Shown: piece by piece, positions 49,701 to 61,587 of the stretch
How the letters are laid out: each line of letters starts with the position of its first letter
Position numbering within the stretch: the stretch's first letter is position 1
From: Schistosoma haematobium
Lineage: Eukaryota > Platyhelminthes > Trematoda > Strigeidida > Schistosomatidae
Length of the DNA: 64,000 nt
Reading direction: 5' to 3'
Assembly (NCBI RefSeq): GCF_000699445.3
Contig: NC_067198.1
Location: forward strand, 31,958,536 to 32,022,535
Program-made: the position numbers and the translations under genes
Notes under the pieces: generated by a model
Told to the model about the DNA's origin: nothing
Database searches by the model: none
Seen by the model: the letters and a program-made list of their open reading frames with translations, nothing else

Positions 49701-50445
49701 TGCGAGACTGTAATTTATGGACGACCTTTGAGCGAATCTCAGATGACCTTGAGAAACATCAGTCAATCAGAAAACAGTAAGTATAGTAAAAGTATATTAT
49801 ACAAAATCAAAGAATTACAGTGGATACACTTCTTTTACATGATCCAAAAACTTGTCAATATTAGAAAGAGGTTCAGAGATTCTAAAATCGTAACGCATGT
49901 GATATAGGAACTCATCTATATGGCTCCATAATAGTAGGCCTCTGGAGCCATGACAAGGTCGCAAACACTCTTTCTGCCTAGACCACATAGCTTCAGTATT
50001 GTTTGTGTGCACTCCGGTTGTGTAAGCTTATCATTTTTATCACGCATTTATCTCTACAATACTCATACCACTTAACAGCCGAAGCTTCAATAACATCTGC
50101 GAATGTTGCAGCCAATGTTACTGGTTCTTCTATTATACAGTCCGCAACATTCATTATAATGTCCTTTAGTCTCAATCTGGATAGAGATAAAAAAGTTCCT
50201 ATTCTAGAAGACTTCCTCCTCCAACACATATTACATTGAAAGACAACATCATCACGGCAGTCTGAACAAGGTCACAAATAAAGGAACTCTTTAATAGTCC
50301 CATTTGTTGTAGCCGCTCAGTTATCACATCTCTAAAATCTGCTGTGGACAGATCTTACGTGAGCATCAGGTACTGATATTAGAAGCGTGACTCTGAAATC
50401 CCTCAAATGCTTCTGATTGGCTAGTTCATAAATTATAGTCTCGCC
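49701..50445 (-). mobile_element. Merlin-family DNA transposon copy with TIRs and 8-bp target duplication
   Basis: Ends: left TGCGAGACTGTAATTTATGG; right, inverted, GGCGAGACTATAATTTATGA. These are terminal inverted repeats of about 24 bp with few mismatches. Flanks: GTTCTGTC at 49693-49700 and again at 50446-50453, a perfect 8-bp target duplication, the size used by Merlin (IS1016-like) transposons. Inside, on the minus strand, lie an N-terminal zinc ribbon and the C-terminal end of a Merlin transposase. The 745-bp length and missing middle make it a non-autonomous deletion derivative. Confidence 0.88.
49815..50275 (-). pseudogene. Merlin transposase, internally deleted
   Basis: From the right: PCSDCRDDVVFQCNMCW (C-x2-C ... 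C-x2-C zinc ribbon), FLSLSRLRLKDIIMNVADCI and SAVKWYEYCRDKCVIKM (the VxWYxxCRDxC motif). After a frame change near 50030 comes TTGVHTNNTEAMWSRQKE, GSRGLLLWSHIDEFLYHMR and IDKFLDHVKEVYPL (the HTNxIE-W and EF-Y end of the IS1595/Merlin DDE domain). The first two catalytic acidic residues should lie in the deleted middle. The protein cannot be functional. Confidence 0.82.
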
Positions 50446-52504
50446 GTTCTGTCTTCTAAGAATTTTTTTAAGTTCGTATTTAAGGATCAATTCCTTGAAC
50501 AAACTATCGGTTTGACCACTTCAATCACTCTAGTAGTTCAGTAAATCATTCATTGTTTCGTAATGACAATTCACAGTTAAAGAATTCTCTAAAAGATACG
50601 ATAACGTGAGATACATCTTGATGGGGATCAAGAAATAATTTATTTAACATTTAAGTCAAGATCACGATCATTGCTAACTCAAGTTATTGTAAATCTTTCA
50701 GATCGATAGCTTTGTGACTAAAATATCAAGCATTCAACTACTGAGCTACAAGTTCAAACATTGGTTTAGACAACTGTATTGTATTATTAGTCTTCATACA
50801 CAAAATTATGGTTTAATGAATTATTTTCATCAGTTTTTGAGAATTGGTTTTATTATTTTCATTTAAAGCTATTCATAAGTTAATAGTTTCGATCATTTCG
50901 ATCAATCAATTTTACTTCTAATGTCAATTAACTAAACGCATATATTATATCTGAGAAAGACTTGAGGCAACGACTGACAAAGAAGATAAAAGTGTTCTCT
51001 GGAGTGCTGTTGAAAGTATGAGGGTGGCTGTCAGTCGGGTGCCCACAGCATGAAAAAATACTTCTTGAGGGACCGTAAAACGCAGGTTGGTTAGGGGTGG
51101 TCTTGAAAATCTAGGAGGGCGACTCAAGTTCCCAGAGGACAACTACTTGAGGCCGGTTACAAACGGTATTTCCATCAGCAACCAAAGTCCTTGGAACAGA
51201 GTGAGATTTACTATTCATAGGGTTGACCTTCTCTAAACCGCTCTGTCTGTTGTGGGAATTTTTGAATTGTTGCACATGCTGATTATCGGACGGAAACGTA
51301 AATGCTGTTAAACCCCATTTAAATTCTGTAGTACGACTTCTCTCCCAAACCTAAATTTTGGTACTCCTAGTTTTGTATCTCTGCAACCACCCTGCCTAAG
51401 ATGGTAGGATCTAAAAGAGCGAGTGTTCTTTCTAATATAGTTTGGTTGAATCATCACATTCTGCAGACTGGACTATCAGTTTAAGGTCACGTCTGTGACA
51501 CAGAGGTCGGAGTGTATGGAATGAGGTACAAGAATACCATTTGTCACTTTCCCATATTTCCTAAATATTCAGTGATAGATTGAATGACAGTAAGTTGGTT
51601 GTATAAACTGACATCTCACCAGCCGATCTTAGTTTGCTCGATTTGGCTAAATCAAAACTGACCATTTATTTTTTTACTATTCTAGCTAACTTACTCGCTA
51701 TTCGGCTTTATATCCTCTTAATGTTTTCATTGTCACTTGGATAACAATCCGGTTTTAAAATAAAATGCCATTTAATACATATTTTAGTGGACTTGAATTT
51801 TTTCATAATTATTAAGAATTCATCTCAACATTTTCAAAGCGATAAACTGCAAACGGATTTAACACACATTTTAAGTCCACATATCTTTGACTATGTAAGA
51901 TTTGACTCACAAAATCTCTTTATTTTTATCCCAACTAGATACACACTAATCAACAACTACTTTGTAACTAACATAATTAATAAGTCTTCTAACTGAAGGC
52001 TTGAATCGGTTTCCTTAGCTCTTCTAATCACTCCAGGTGAAATCTACACGACGACTTGGACTTGCGAGAAAAGGTGCAAAGTGTGAAAAGAACACTTTAC
52101 TCCAAGGTTAGTTCATGGACAGGAAATTAAAAGTATTTGTAGTATTTCAGATGGCCTTGGGCTTCTGGAAGGTTCTGGAACCACAACAAACACAGTAGAA
52201 GGTAATCATCAAATCAAAAACGTGGCACATGACTTTTCGCTTTCTAGATGTTTTTGGGAAAAATAATCCTAAAAATTGGCCAGTGAGTGATTTGAGGTAA
52301 GAAACCATCAAATTTGATCTGCACTACGAACTGAATGACTTGATATTTGTAAGGGTCTGTACTTTCTTGATGTTAAGAATCTCAAATGATCAGTCCTTAG
52401 TAATAGTTAGAGGTTATCTGGGCCCAATATCTCAATGTATAACCTATTGACGTTTTAAGTGGACGTTATTGGATTTGAGTTTCAATGTGAACATCAACAC
52501 TAGG

Positions 52505-52600
52505 ATGGAAGTACATCCAACTGACTAATCCTCACTAGGACTAAACATGTACACTGGATTCCGATGCTAACCACTACCCAACTTTAATCAACAACACGAT
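52505..52600 (+). repeat. Decayed Sm-alpha SINE segment
   Basis: AACTGACTAATCCTCACTAG, GACTAAACATGTACAC and TGGATTCCGATGCTAACCAC follow the Sm-alpha hammerhead order, with core changes (CUGACUA for CUGANGA, UAAA for GAAA). Inactive. Confidence 0.6.
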
Positions 52601-52912
52601 ATTAATTACAACTCAGTCGTTGACTAATGTACAAATCCCAATTCTACTATAGGCCAATTGTAGCTAGAATAGCTCAATTGTATTCTCACTAATTATTACA
52701 CCAAAGGATACGCTTCTGAATTGAATGAACAACACCAAATATTTCATGATACAGATGGGCTTCACTCAGTACAATATTTAGGTTCAATTATTCCCAAAAA
52801 CAGTTCCTGACTATTTAAAATTTGAAACTATTACAAAGTTTAATTACTTTTTGGTAAAATTAAAATCAAATGACATATGTATAGTAGATGTTTCATGTTA
52901 TCCTAGATGTTA

Positions 52913-52916
<4 letters not shown>

Positions 52917-52961
<45 letters not shown>

Positions 52962-52968
52962 TAATAAT
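52917..52968. repeat. (TAA)n microsatellite
   Basis: About 17 units with one interruption near the right end. Confidence 0.93.
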
Positions 52969-55930
52969 GGTACTAATGCGTAAAAAATTCCATAGTTGAT
53001 GAGTGAGACATCATCTGAAGCAATATATATGATTCACGTATTTACAAGAGAAAATGACTAATCTGTACACGTAATTTGTAATTACCTAATTCTTGTATCC
53101 TATTGGTTCATAAAACTATGATTTGACAGCCCACGCATTTTCAAATCTTGTGAACATTTTTATTTCCATATTTTAAGTGAACGACTTTGTGTTGACTCTA
53201 TTCAAACGTTTAGTATTTCCATCATCTTGTGATAATGAAGTCTTTCAATACAAATTTCACAATATACACAATTATAATTTCTGTAAGCGAATCAAACTTA
53301 AACGAACTAATGATATAATACAGTTATTGGGATCAATGTTACTTTTGTTGATTCATACAAAATAAAAATCTAATTAATAATTTACAGGTTGTTCTTATGT
53401 ATTTTGCTAAAACAAAAGAATATCCTCTATTAATTTATTACAAGCCCTCTCCATAAAAACGAACGGAAAACTTTAACCGGTTAAATTCAATTGACATTTT
53501 TTAAAATTCTGACCTAACTTTGATCAATTACTGTGGAACGCATGCTGAAATGCATATTATGAATTCTATCAGGTATCAAAATACTTACTTTAACGGTATT
53601 GAACAGTTCACCATATTATCTAGAATTCAAAATATTAACCTAATTATTGAAAGAATCTTATATAGGTATGCTTTTTAGGAAATCAAATTCCTCTGAATAT
53701 CTTGACATATGATGGTGAGGGAGATTTTTTGTAGGTTTTAACAAAAACTATCTCTGTAAATCCATTAGTTGGCCACTTTGTAGAAGTGTGAAGGGTTGTC
53801 GAATTTATTATTAGATGATTTGAAACTACTGGTGGAAAGCTATGAGTACGGTTTTTGTCGCTCATTTTAAAAGATTTATCCATACCTGAACAGACGAGTG
53901 ATATTGTCTAGGCTATTCACACTCTCTTCTATTTCCACATCAGAGATTTTACCAATAAGATCTCAGCAGAATTGGATCAGTATGAGAATATTTCATTTAA
54001 CAGTGACAGATATCACAATGTCCTATCTGTAGTCCTAAATAAATTATGGCAATCGAACTTTCAATTGAACTAGTAAATTATGACTTGATATTGGTCTGAA
54101 GTCTATATTGTTGTTAAACTGAGTCAGGAATATTACCTTGACGATTACTATAAATTGTCAGAACCACTTAGCTATTGAAAGTTAGTCAAAATAGAAATGT
54201 TTCAGCAATCTGAAAATGGTTAATCAAGTATCTATTTTAAAATTTATATTAAAATAATATTGAATTTTGAATCGATCATAATTCAACATGTGTAATTATG
54301 CTCAAATTTCACATAAATCACGCCCACTATATTCCTTTGTTAATAAAATATTCACATCAACAACAAAAAAATATACAATCTAGAAATTTGATTGGGTCAT
54401 CTTTAGTTCTTTCTAAAAGAAATCTATAACTGGCTTTTAAAAGTATTGAGATGATTATAATAATAATAATAAGTGTTTGCTTGTTTGTTGTTTTTTGTTT
54501 CATTCGTTCATATATTCATTCCTGTTTTCAAGTTGGATTCTGACCTAAGAAGAGAAAAAAACACTCATGCGATCTATATTTGATGGAGAGTTAAAAATAG
54601 AATACAGAAAATATTATAAATATATATATATATAGAAGTAGCATATGAGAAGATATGAATATGCCTGATTCAATCATTAAAATTTGATCCTATTTATTTG
54701 TTTATTTTAACAATAAATATGATTTAGTAGATTTCTTCTGTTTATTTAAATCTTTTTTTTTTCTCATCTGATTTAATATATTTTTATAGTTTTAAAACAA
54801 AATAAATCAAGTAGGTGAACTTTCTTAAATTAATTAGTTCATTGTTAAATTAAGTTACCTATGGATATTGAAAATGATACTTTTGTTGTTGTTGTTGGGA
54901 GATTTCATTTAAAAAGAATTGATGGTTATTTTGAATTGTTCATACTAGACATTTTATTGTTTACAAACGTGTAACTTATTATTATTATTTTCAGACATGT
55001 GAGTAAATAAAAAGCTATTTGATGATAGATTTTCATGTTTTCAATTTGAGCTTATGATGTGTTTTGTCTTTTTGTTTTTCAGCAAATATGAAACTTGTTT
55101 CGTGTTTAACAAACATGTATACACTAATATATATATGTCATTATGTTGTGATTACCATTATAACTGTTATCAAAAGTTATATTGATAGTAATTTATTGTA
55201 TGATAAATTGTCATGTAAAATACTTTTTTTAACTGAAATATTCAAATCCAACTAATACTTTTAATATATTCACTCATTGAAGTCATTCATGATGCAATGT
55301 AAAGTTAGTAATTAGGGATAATGTAATGAACAAGAACAGAAAAAAGTAGGGATAACCAAATGTATTTGAATACAAAATTACAGAATCTCCTAATAAAATC
55401 TGAGAATTAATTCATTTACAAAATGTTTATCAATTGTCACAGATTTGATTGTTTCTTCATTTCCATACCAATCACTTTTTGTTTTTATGTGCTAAACCAT
55501 TTGGACCCTGATTAATAAAAGATTGTTTCTTATCGGAAATAACTGAGTAAATTCTTGTTGTTACTAACAGTCATGATAAATGGAGAAGATTATATAATGT
55601 GCAGTATATAACAATGGTTACCATTTGTTAGTTAATAATCATCAAAGTCCATTAATTTTTTTCTATTCAAAACATTCAGCTTAGTTCATTTACATAAATT
55701 TCTACTATCTGTCCTTTCTAAATAACACAAAACCTTTATGAAGATGATTGATCATTCAAAGCCGAGTTTGTGAAATCTTTCTACTCTCAATCTTCTTAAA
55801 GTCATCTACTTTAAAATGACCCAGATATGCACACATGTCATTCGACATCTCACCGAATCTTAATCATAAATGAAATAGATGTATGGGGAATTAATACTTC
55901 GCTTATCGAACATTAAATATTTCATTAGTG

Positions 55931-56280
55931 TGTAGTGATTGACTTTTATCAAGAGAACGCGATTAGTTTAATGAAAACAATTATTATTATAACCAATGAT
56001 TGTTTTACTGTGCTCGTTTGTTTAACTGCGCTAAAGACAGCCATATTGCTCTTCCATTATTCTCCATTACTGTTTCGCGGTTCGTGACTCCGTTCGCACG
56101 TACTTTCTCCTGCCGATTCCGCTTGTACCTTTTCTTGGCACGATATCGGTATTCATTCGATACCACGAGATCGCCAACTAAATAAACTTGGTTCCGATCC
56201 GTATTCGCCTTCTGATTTATTTGGCACGTGTTTCTTTGTAGTGGTGTTCATAGTCAACTGGGACTCGACACCACGCTACA
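55931..56280 (+). mobile_element. Solo LTR, 350 bp, with 4-bp target duplication
   Basis: Starts TGTAG and ends CTACA (5-bp perfect inverted termini, canonical TG...CA). Flanked by AGTG at 55927-55930 and AGTG at 56281-56284. AATAAA at 56181 precedes CGTATTCGCCTTCTGATT at 56200-56217, consistent with a polyadenylation signal and R/U5. There is no internal retroviral-like domain on either side, so it is a solo LTR left by recombination. A Gypsy-type LTR retrotransposon is the likely source because of the 4-bp duplication. A second diverged copy lies at 63584. Confidence 0.8.
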
Positions 56281-56389
56281 AGTGCTTGCTTCTATTTGTA
56301 ATGAATTTCAAGGTTTTATATTCCCTCTGATTTCAAACTTAGAATTCTTTATTTCTTGTTTTTGTGTCTCGATTTTGTATGATTGTCAT

Positions 56390-56796
56390 GTCATTGGCGC
56401 ACATTATACTTAACAAGATATCAGGCCCGATTCCCCTCATTTATCATAGACCGGTGACCAGGAACATACAGGCAACTCTCTTACGCTCTCTTTTACAGAT
56501 GTTGCCAAGTGTTGTTTGTGCTTTTGATGTTTGCCTCCAATTCCTGATGCAATCCCTTCCTTAGTCTTACTCTTTTCCAAGTGTCTTGAAGATTCCATGT
56601 TGAAGCTTGCCTTGTGATGTAGTTTTATAACTTCTGCGAAATTTGTCCCATTCAGGTTCAACGTTTTTTCTCAACTCAGTCATCAACTGACAGCTGGTTT
56701 ATCCTCTGCCAGAGTATTTTATTTCCAATGGTCTCTGCCCAATGTATCTGAAATAATGTGTAGAGAGCTTCTTAAAAATATCTGTACTCTTCTAGT
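56390..56796 (-). mobile_element. RTE-like retrotransposon fragment C, downstream part (interrupted by CR1)
   Basis: Minus strand, with shifts: VQIF, ALYTLFQIHWAETIGNKILW, QRINQLSVDD and ITRQASTWNLQDTWKR. This matches in order [35 protein letters not shown] of the RTE protein. It continues from the piece at 61588-61660; the CR1-like element between them split the copy. Confidence 0.75.
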
Positions 56797-56945
56797 CAGT
56801 TGGTTCAAATGGTTCAAATGGTTGTGGACGGAATAGAAGAAGCTTTCGCTTAACAGGCTTCCGTGTCTAGTAGCAAGGGATCACCAAATCCTCCAGGCAG
56901 GAACCTAGGTATGTCAACAATAAAAGAGGAAAAGAAATTGGTAAA

Positions 56946-59856
56946 TCATAGTGTGATGCTGTCCTTGGTCCTTAAGAATAGGTCAAGTTGCCTCTTAAAG
57001 GACTCCTGAGAAGTCGCTTGGACTAGCTCGGCCGGCAGCGAATTCCAGCTTTTGACAACTCTTAAGGAGTAGAAGTTGTGTCTACGTTCCGTCTTGCTAT
57101 GTTGTGTTTCCAGTTTCTGGGTGTTACCCCTTAGGTTATTATTCGAACTAAGCTTAAGTAGGTGTTTAAGAGGATGTCCAGAAGTGTTAAGAATACTATA
57201 AGCCATTAATAAATCACCTCTAAGACGCCTATACTCTAATGGGTAAAGGTCTAGTGAATGGAGGCGCTCTTCATAAGGTTTAGATTTGAGTCCTCGAACT
57301 GATTTCGTGGCTCGTCGTTGGATACGCTCCAAAGTGACCTTGTCCTTTTGGAGTGAGGGGGGAGTCCTATGTTTCCGTACTCTAAATGGGGACGGATGAA
57401 ACTATTGAAGATTGTATGGAAAGTTCGTCCATCAAACTGTCTAAAAATGCGCTTCAACGTTACCAGTGCAAGGTTTGCTCGGAAGGCATTTTTGTCACAG
57501 TTAGCGTAAGACTTTAAATCATGGGGCACCAGGACTCCTAAATCTTTTTCGACTTGGGATACTACTAGAGAGGAGTTTCCTAGGTTGTAACTGTAGTTTG
57601 CGACATGTCGCAGATGGACTACTTTACACTTTGAAGTGTTAAAGGTAAGTCCGTTATCGTCTGCCCAACTTTGAAGTCGAGTCAGATCCTCCTGAAGTGC
57701 CTGTGTATCGTCTTGGTTGCGTATCTCTCTCTCCAAAGTTTCACGTCGTCGGCAAAAAGTGATAAGTCTGACGTTGCCTGTTGAGGAAGATCATTTATGT
57801 GGATCAAGAAGAGAAGAGGCCCTAGTACTGAGCCCTGGGGGACCCCACTAGGACATTCCGTAGCCTGAGATAAAGTGAAATTAACCCTAACCTTAAAGTG
57901 TCGATTTTTTAGGTGTGAAGGAAGCCAATCGATTAGAGGTGGTTTGATACCTAGTCGTTTGAGCTTATTGATAAGACACAAGTGGTTAACCTTATCAAAA
58001 GCTTTTGAGAAATCAAGGTAAATGATATCAACCTTTCCCTTGCGATCGAGGATGCTTGTCGATCTGTCCACCGCAGTCAGCAGGTTGGTTATACAAGAGT
58101 AACCCTTCCTGAAACCATGCTGTTGGGGTGAGAAGAAATTTAAGGACAGTAGATAGTCGTTTAAACCGTCGCATATCAGGGACTCCATGAGTTTTGAAGG
58201 TAATGACAGAAGAGCCACCGGCCGATAACTTGAAGGTTCATTGCGTCGACCTCCTTTGAAAAGTGCTGTGATGTGAGCCAACTTCCAATTTTCCGGTAAT
58301 TTGCCTCAGCTTAGCGAGTGTGAAAACATCACGCTAAGCGGCGTTGCCAGGATTGAGGCTGCCTCCCTCAGTATGGCAGGATGAACCATATCCGGGCCAG
58401 GAGAAGTATCTAGTCTTAAGTGCTGCAATTTCCGGAGCACGAAGTTAGCGCTTAGGTCCACTTCGGAAAGTCCTGTGGAATTGCAGATGAAACTGTCGTC
58501 AGCCGGTTGAAATGTTTGAGAGTAATGTGCCGCCAGAAGGTTAGCGGCGTTGCCATCGTTGTTGGTCGGGCCGTTAAGACCTAGCAGTTGAGAAACTCCT
58601 GTTTTGGCTTGACGAAGAGAGGCTGCATAACAGAATAGGCTTCCAGGGTTACAGGCAAATTTGTCCATAAGCTTTGTCTGGTACTGAAGCCTGTCTTCTC
58701 TCATAGCCTTCGTGCATATGTTCCTGATATGTTTATATTGCCTATACGCCCCGTCGTTATCAGTTCGTTTGTTTTCCGCCCAACAGTGCCTTTTGCGGCT
58801 TAGCAGGCGAAGGGTACGGTTCTTGATTACTGTAGGTGGCTTGCAGCTTTTGGGAACCGTTTGAGGAACTGAATGGTTTGTAGCACATAAGAGCGTGTGC
58901 AGTAAGAAGTCCCAATGACCGTCCACATCGAGTTGAGGGCGAACATCCCAAACCACCTGTTGTAGATAGTCGTGTAGAGCTGGCATATTCAGCCGTTTAA
59001 AATTCCAACTCGAATTATTGTTGGGATACCTTAGCTTAGTTTTGATGACAAAACTGAAGGTTATGACGGCATGATCGCTCTTTCCCAGAGGAGCCAGGAT
59101 TGAGAGATTGTCAACTAGAAATTCTTCGTTTGTGAATACACAGTCTAAGCGCGATGGTGTCTGACTGTTTCTCCAACGAGTTGCCGACCTCACATTTTCA
59201 TATAAGCCCAAGTCATCGATGAGGTTGAAGAACCGAGCTTCAATTGAGTTGTCGCCTCCAGTGTACGTGTGTTCCGCGAAGTTGACTCTAGGGAGATTAA
59301 AGTTCCCTAGAATCAGGATGTGTGTGAAACCGAGACGGGTAGAGCGGGATAGTCCTTCCAGCATACGACTATCGTACTCGATGTCCGCAGTTGGCTTCCT
59401 GTAAATGACTCCGACTAGACACCTCGAAGTACTAGACAATCTTACAGAGCACCATATGGATTCCTCAAGATTGTTAAACTCGAGGTTATGAACTTGGTGC
59501 ACCTCCAAGCAAGGACGTATGTATACGGCTACTCCGCCCCCAATTCCTGTTTTTCTGTCGTTGCGGAACGAAGTCATCCCAGGTAATGCTAACTCTTGGT
59601 CCGAGAACTGAGAAGATATCCAGGTTTCAGATATTCCTATCAGATGGGCCTTATTAGCATTGCTAAGTTCACGTAATCCATCCAGTTTGTTTGGTAGACT
59701 CGTGGCGTTCATATATAAGCAGTTTATACTTTCAATTTGGAACGCGTGAGCTTCGTCCTGTTTTTCTGTATGAGCCTTATGTGAATGGACAGGTAGCCCA
59801 CCTATATGAGGTTTGCCGAGGTGGTAGGCCCTGTCCTTTACACGTTTTTTTATCAT
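56946..59856 (-). pseudogene. CR1-like ORF2: AP endonuclease plus reverse transcriptase, broken
   Basis: The ATG at 59856 directly follows an in-frame TAA, so the start is well fixed. Residues 45-265 form the APE-type endonuclease: NCLYMNATSLPNK, ISETW (Glu 77), DRKTGIGGGVAVYI, GVIYRKP, ILGNFNLP and SDH (260-262). The usual GDFN motif reads GNFN, so the catalytic Asp is replaced at 185. The RT domain runs from about 490 (LDTSPGPDMVHPAIL) through IIYLDFSKAFDKVNH, GVPQGSVLGPLLF and SLFADDVKL (catalytic DD at about 703-704) to the C-terminal [15 protein letters not shown]. Breaks: in-frame TGA at 58308-58306, a frameshift near 57730 at a GA run (GGAGAGAGAGAT), and a frameshift near 57350-57360 at a G run. 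Confidence 0.88.
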
Positions 59857-61240
59857 TTAGACAGTCCACAAGTGGAATGGTCAGCTCCGACTTGCCTTTG
59901 TGCTTGGTCCTAGCTTCATATGGCCTATCCGGGTGCATGTGGATTCCAGGTGGCAATCGACGTCTGTTGGCACGAAATGCTCCCAGAACTGCAGCCGCCA
60001 TGTGGGAAGATGGGAAGGTTATCTCCATTAGATGGGGTCTAAGATCACCGTCCTTCTTGGCTAGTCTCGTCACATGCTGAGTCAGTATGTGTTTGAGCCT
60101 CAAGGACTGTTTGATGAATTTCCATTCCCTGATGTCAGCATTTCATTGAGTAGGGTCTGCATTTTCCGGTATACCTTGCACAATTATGTTTCTTCTGCGG
60201 AAAAACTTCTCGCGAGATTCTTTAGGGATGCTCCGCATGATATTGCGCTCAGAGTACGGTATGTCGGGCAATATCCTTACGTTACCATCGGATTTCAGCA
60301 AGTGACTTGCTAGCAAGACGTCCTCTACGTCGGTAGCATTCTTAAGCGTTACTCGGAGAAGCCTCGGGTGATTTAGATGCTTAGAATCCTTTCCTCGAGT
60401 GAGCCGGGTGACCGTTGAAGGCTCTATTCTAGGAAGTTCGAGCTTCTTGTTCAATTCACCCCAGAGCATCCTGTCGTTTTTGTCCTGCAGACTGAGAGGA
60501 AGATCAGGATTGTCAACGAGGTTCATGATAATGAGAGAATCGTCACGAACTGTTGTTAATTTACCAGGTTTCACGATGGGTTCAGGTTTAATAACTTGTT
60601 GTTTGGAGGTCAGTGCGCGTTTTTGAGTCTTGGGCTCTTTATTGACCGGACGAACAGTCTTGGGGGTAGACTGTGCGACCAAATCACCAGTTATTTTCCG
60701 CACAGCAACACTTGGGTTGCTCGGATTAGGCGGTGATGCCTGATTCTTTTGGGCTCTCTTAACATGGGTCGAATCACCTGCAGGGTTTTTGGGAACCACT
60801 GTTGTGTTCAGGGACCCTGAGCTGGGAGACCCGAGTTTGCTTAGGGAGTCTAATACCGTCGACGGAATGATGGTGCTGAGCCTCGACACGTCATCATTAG
60901 TGTCGATGGATGCTCCATCGATGGTATACCTGTCGACATCCCTATTTTTGTATCCGTCGCACGCTCTTGTTTGTCTACCAGTTTTTGCTCTATTGTTATC
61001 CAAGTTAACTGACAACTTATTCCAAAGACCTGTTAGTAGGACAATGGTGTTACTCAGCAAGACTACAGTGTCCGTGCTGCACGTGACACATACCCACTTT
61101 TGGTCTGACATGCTGAGTCTGTTGTAAGCAGTTGCTGTCAGATCTGTGCATGCTTCGTGGAACCATCCTTTGCAGTTGTCGCACTGCATGCCAGTTGTAA
61201 CAGCAAAACGGCATCCCGGACGTTTGCATGAGTTTTTCAT
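59777..61240 (-). pseudogene. CR1-like ORF1 (PHD-type zinc finger, nucleic-acid chaperone-like), one nonsense codon
   Basis: 487 codons from ATG 61240. Residues 5-53 form a PHD-like zinc finger (CKRPGC, CDNCKGWFHEAC, WVCVTC), typical of ORF1 in CR1 elements of flatworms and other animals. A long basic, Ser/Pro-rich middle follows, then an RRM-like stretch (LVDNPDLPLSLQDK, RRRNIIVQGIPENADPTQ). An in-frame TGA at 60145-60143 interrupts it, and the same frame continues with clear coding character (HILTQHVTRLAKKDGDLRPH) to 59777. ORF1 overlaps ORF2 by 80 nt in another frame. ORF1 proteins coat element RNA. Confidence 0.82.
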
Positions 61241-61587
61241 GACTATGTTGAAGCAAACTATGTTATGGATGCTTGCAAAAGCCTAAAACCTTTAAAAAAA
61301 TACTAAAAAGCACACTGAAAACGGACAAAAATGGATAAAACGAGTGATATAAACTGAAACTGGTCTATACGTGAAAAACAAAAAAAACCGAATAGTAAGC
61401 TGAGGCAAAAACACAGGTAACTATTAAATATGGTGAAACTAAAAAAAAGTGATCTACCGAACGTATAGCTCAGGATAGATTCTTTAGAACTGAAATGGTA
61501 CTTTTGTTGCGTAAGAACACAGCAAAAGTTTGATAAATGCAAATCACGTTAGGACTAAACTTCCCGTTCGAAAAGCGCGCGCAGTTC

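Larger units (their letters stand above)
50454..55926. other. Gene-free region with unclassified repeats
   Basis: No confident gene in 5.5 kb. Blocks at about 50960-51240 and 51270-51540 have higher GC content and open minus-strand stretches, and look like pieces of a dispersed element I cannot name. About 52040-52300 resembles LTR-type sequence but is unproven. A decayed Sm-alpha ribozyme segment lies at about 52500-52590 (CACTAGGACTAAACATG, then CACTGGATTCCGATGCTAAC). A (TAA)n run lies at 52917-52968 and a short (TA)n near 54609-54634. Confidence 0.45.
56802..61582 (-). mobile_element. CR1-like non-LTR retrotransposon, near full length (~4.8 kb)
   Basis: Order on the minus strand: 5' UTR (61582-61241), ORF1 (61240-59777), ORF2 with endonuclease and reverse transcriptase (59856-56946), 3' UTR, and a terminal 9-bp tandem repeat (unit ATTTGAACC, two and a half copies at about 56802-56825), a CR1-clade trait. 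CAGTT occurs at 56797-56801 and 61583-61587, at exactly the points where the surrounding RTE sequence stops and resumes, and is a candidate 5-bp target duplication. The element resembles the SR1-type CR1 elements of schistosomes. Two in-frame TGA codons and two frameshifts make it inactive, but decay is slight, so insertion is recent relative to its RTE host. Confidence 0.88.

Noticed and set aside
50945..51142. 65-codon minus-strand frame (LSRPPRFSRPPL...)
   Set aside because: Open and GC-richer than its surroundings but with no domain I can name. Probably part of a dispersed repeat, so not called a gene.
58306..60145. In-frame TGA codons in the CR1 ORFs as selenocysteine or recoded codons
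   Set aside because: No SECIS-like context or precedent in this family. Simple nonsense mutation explains both, alongside other inactivating changes.
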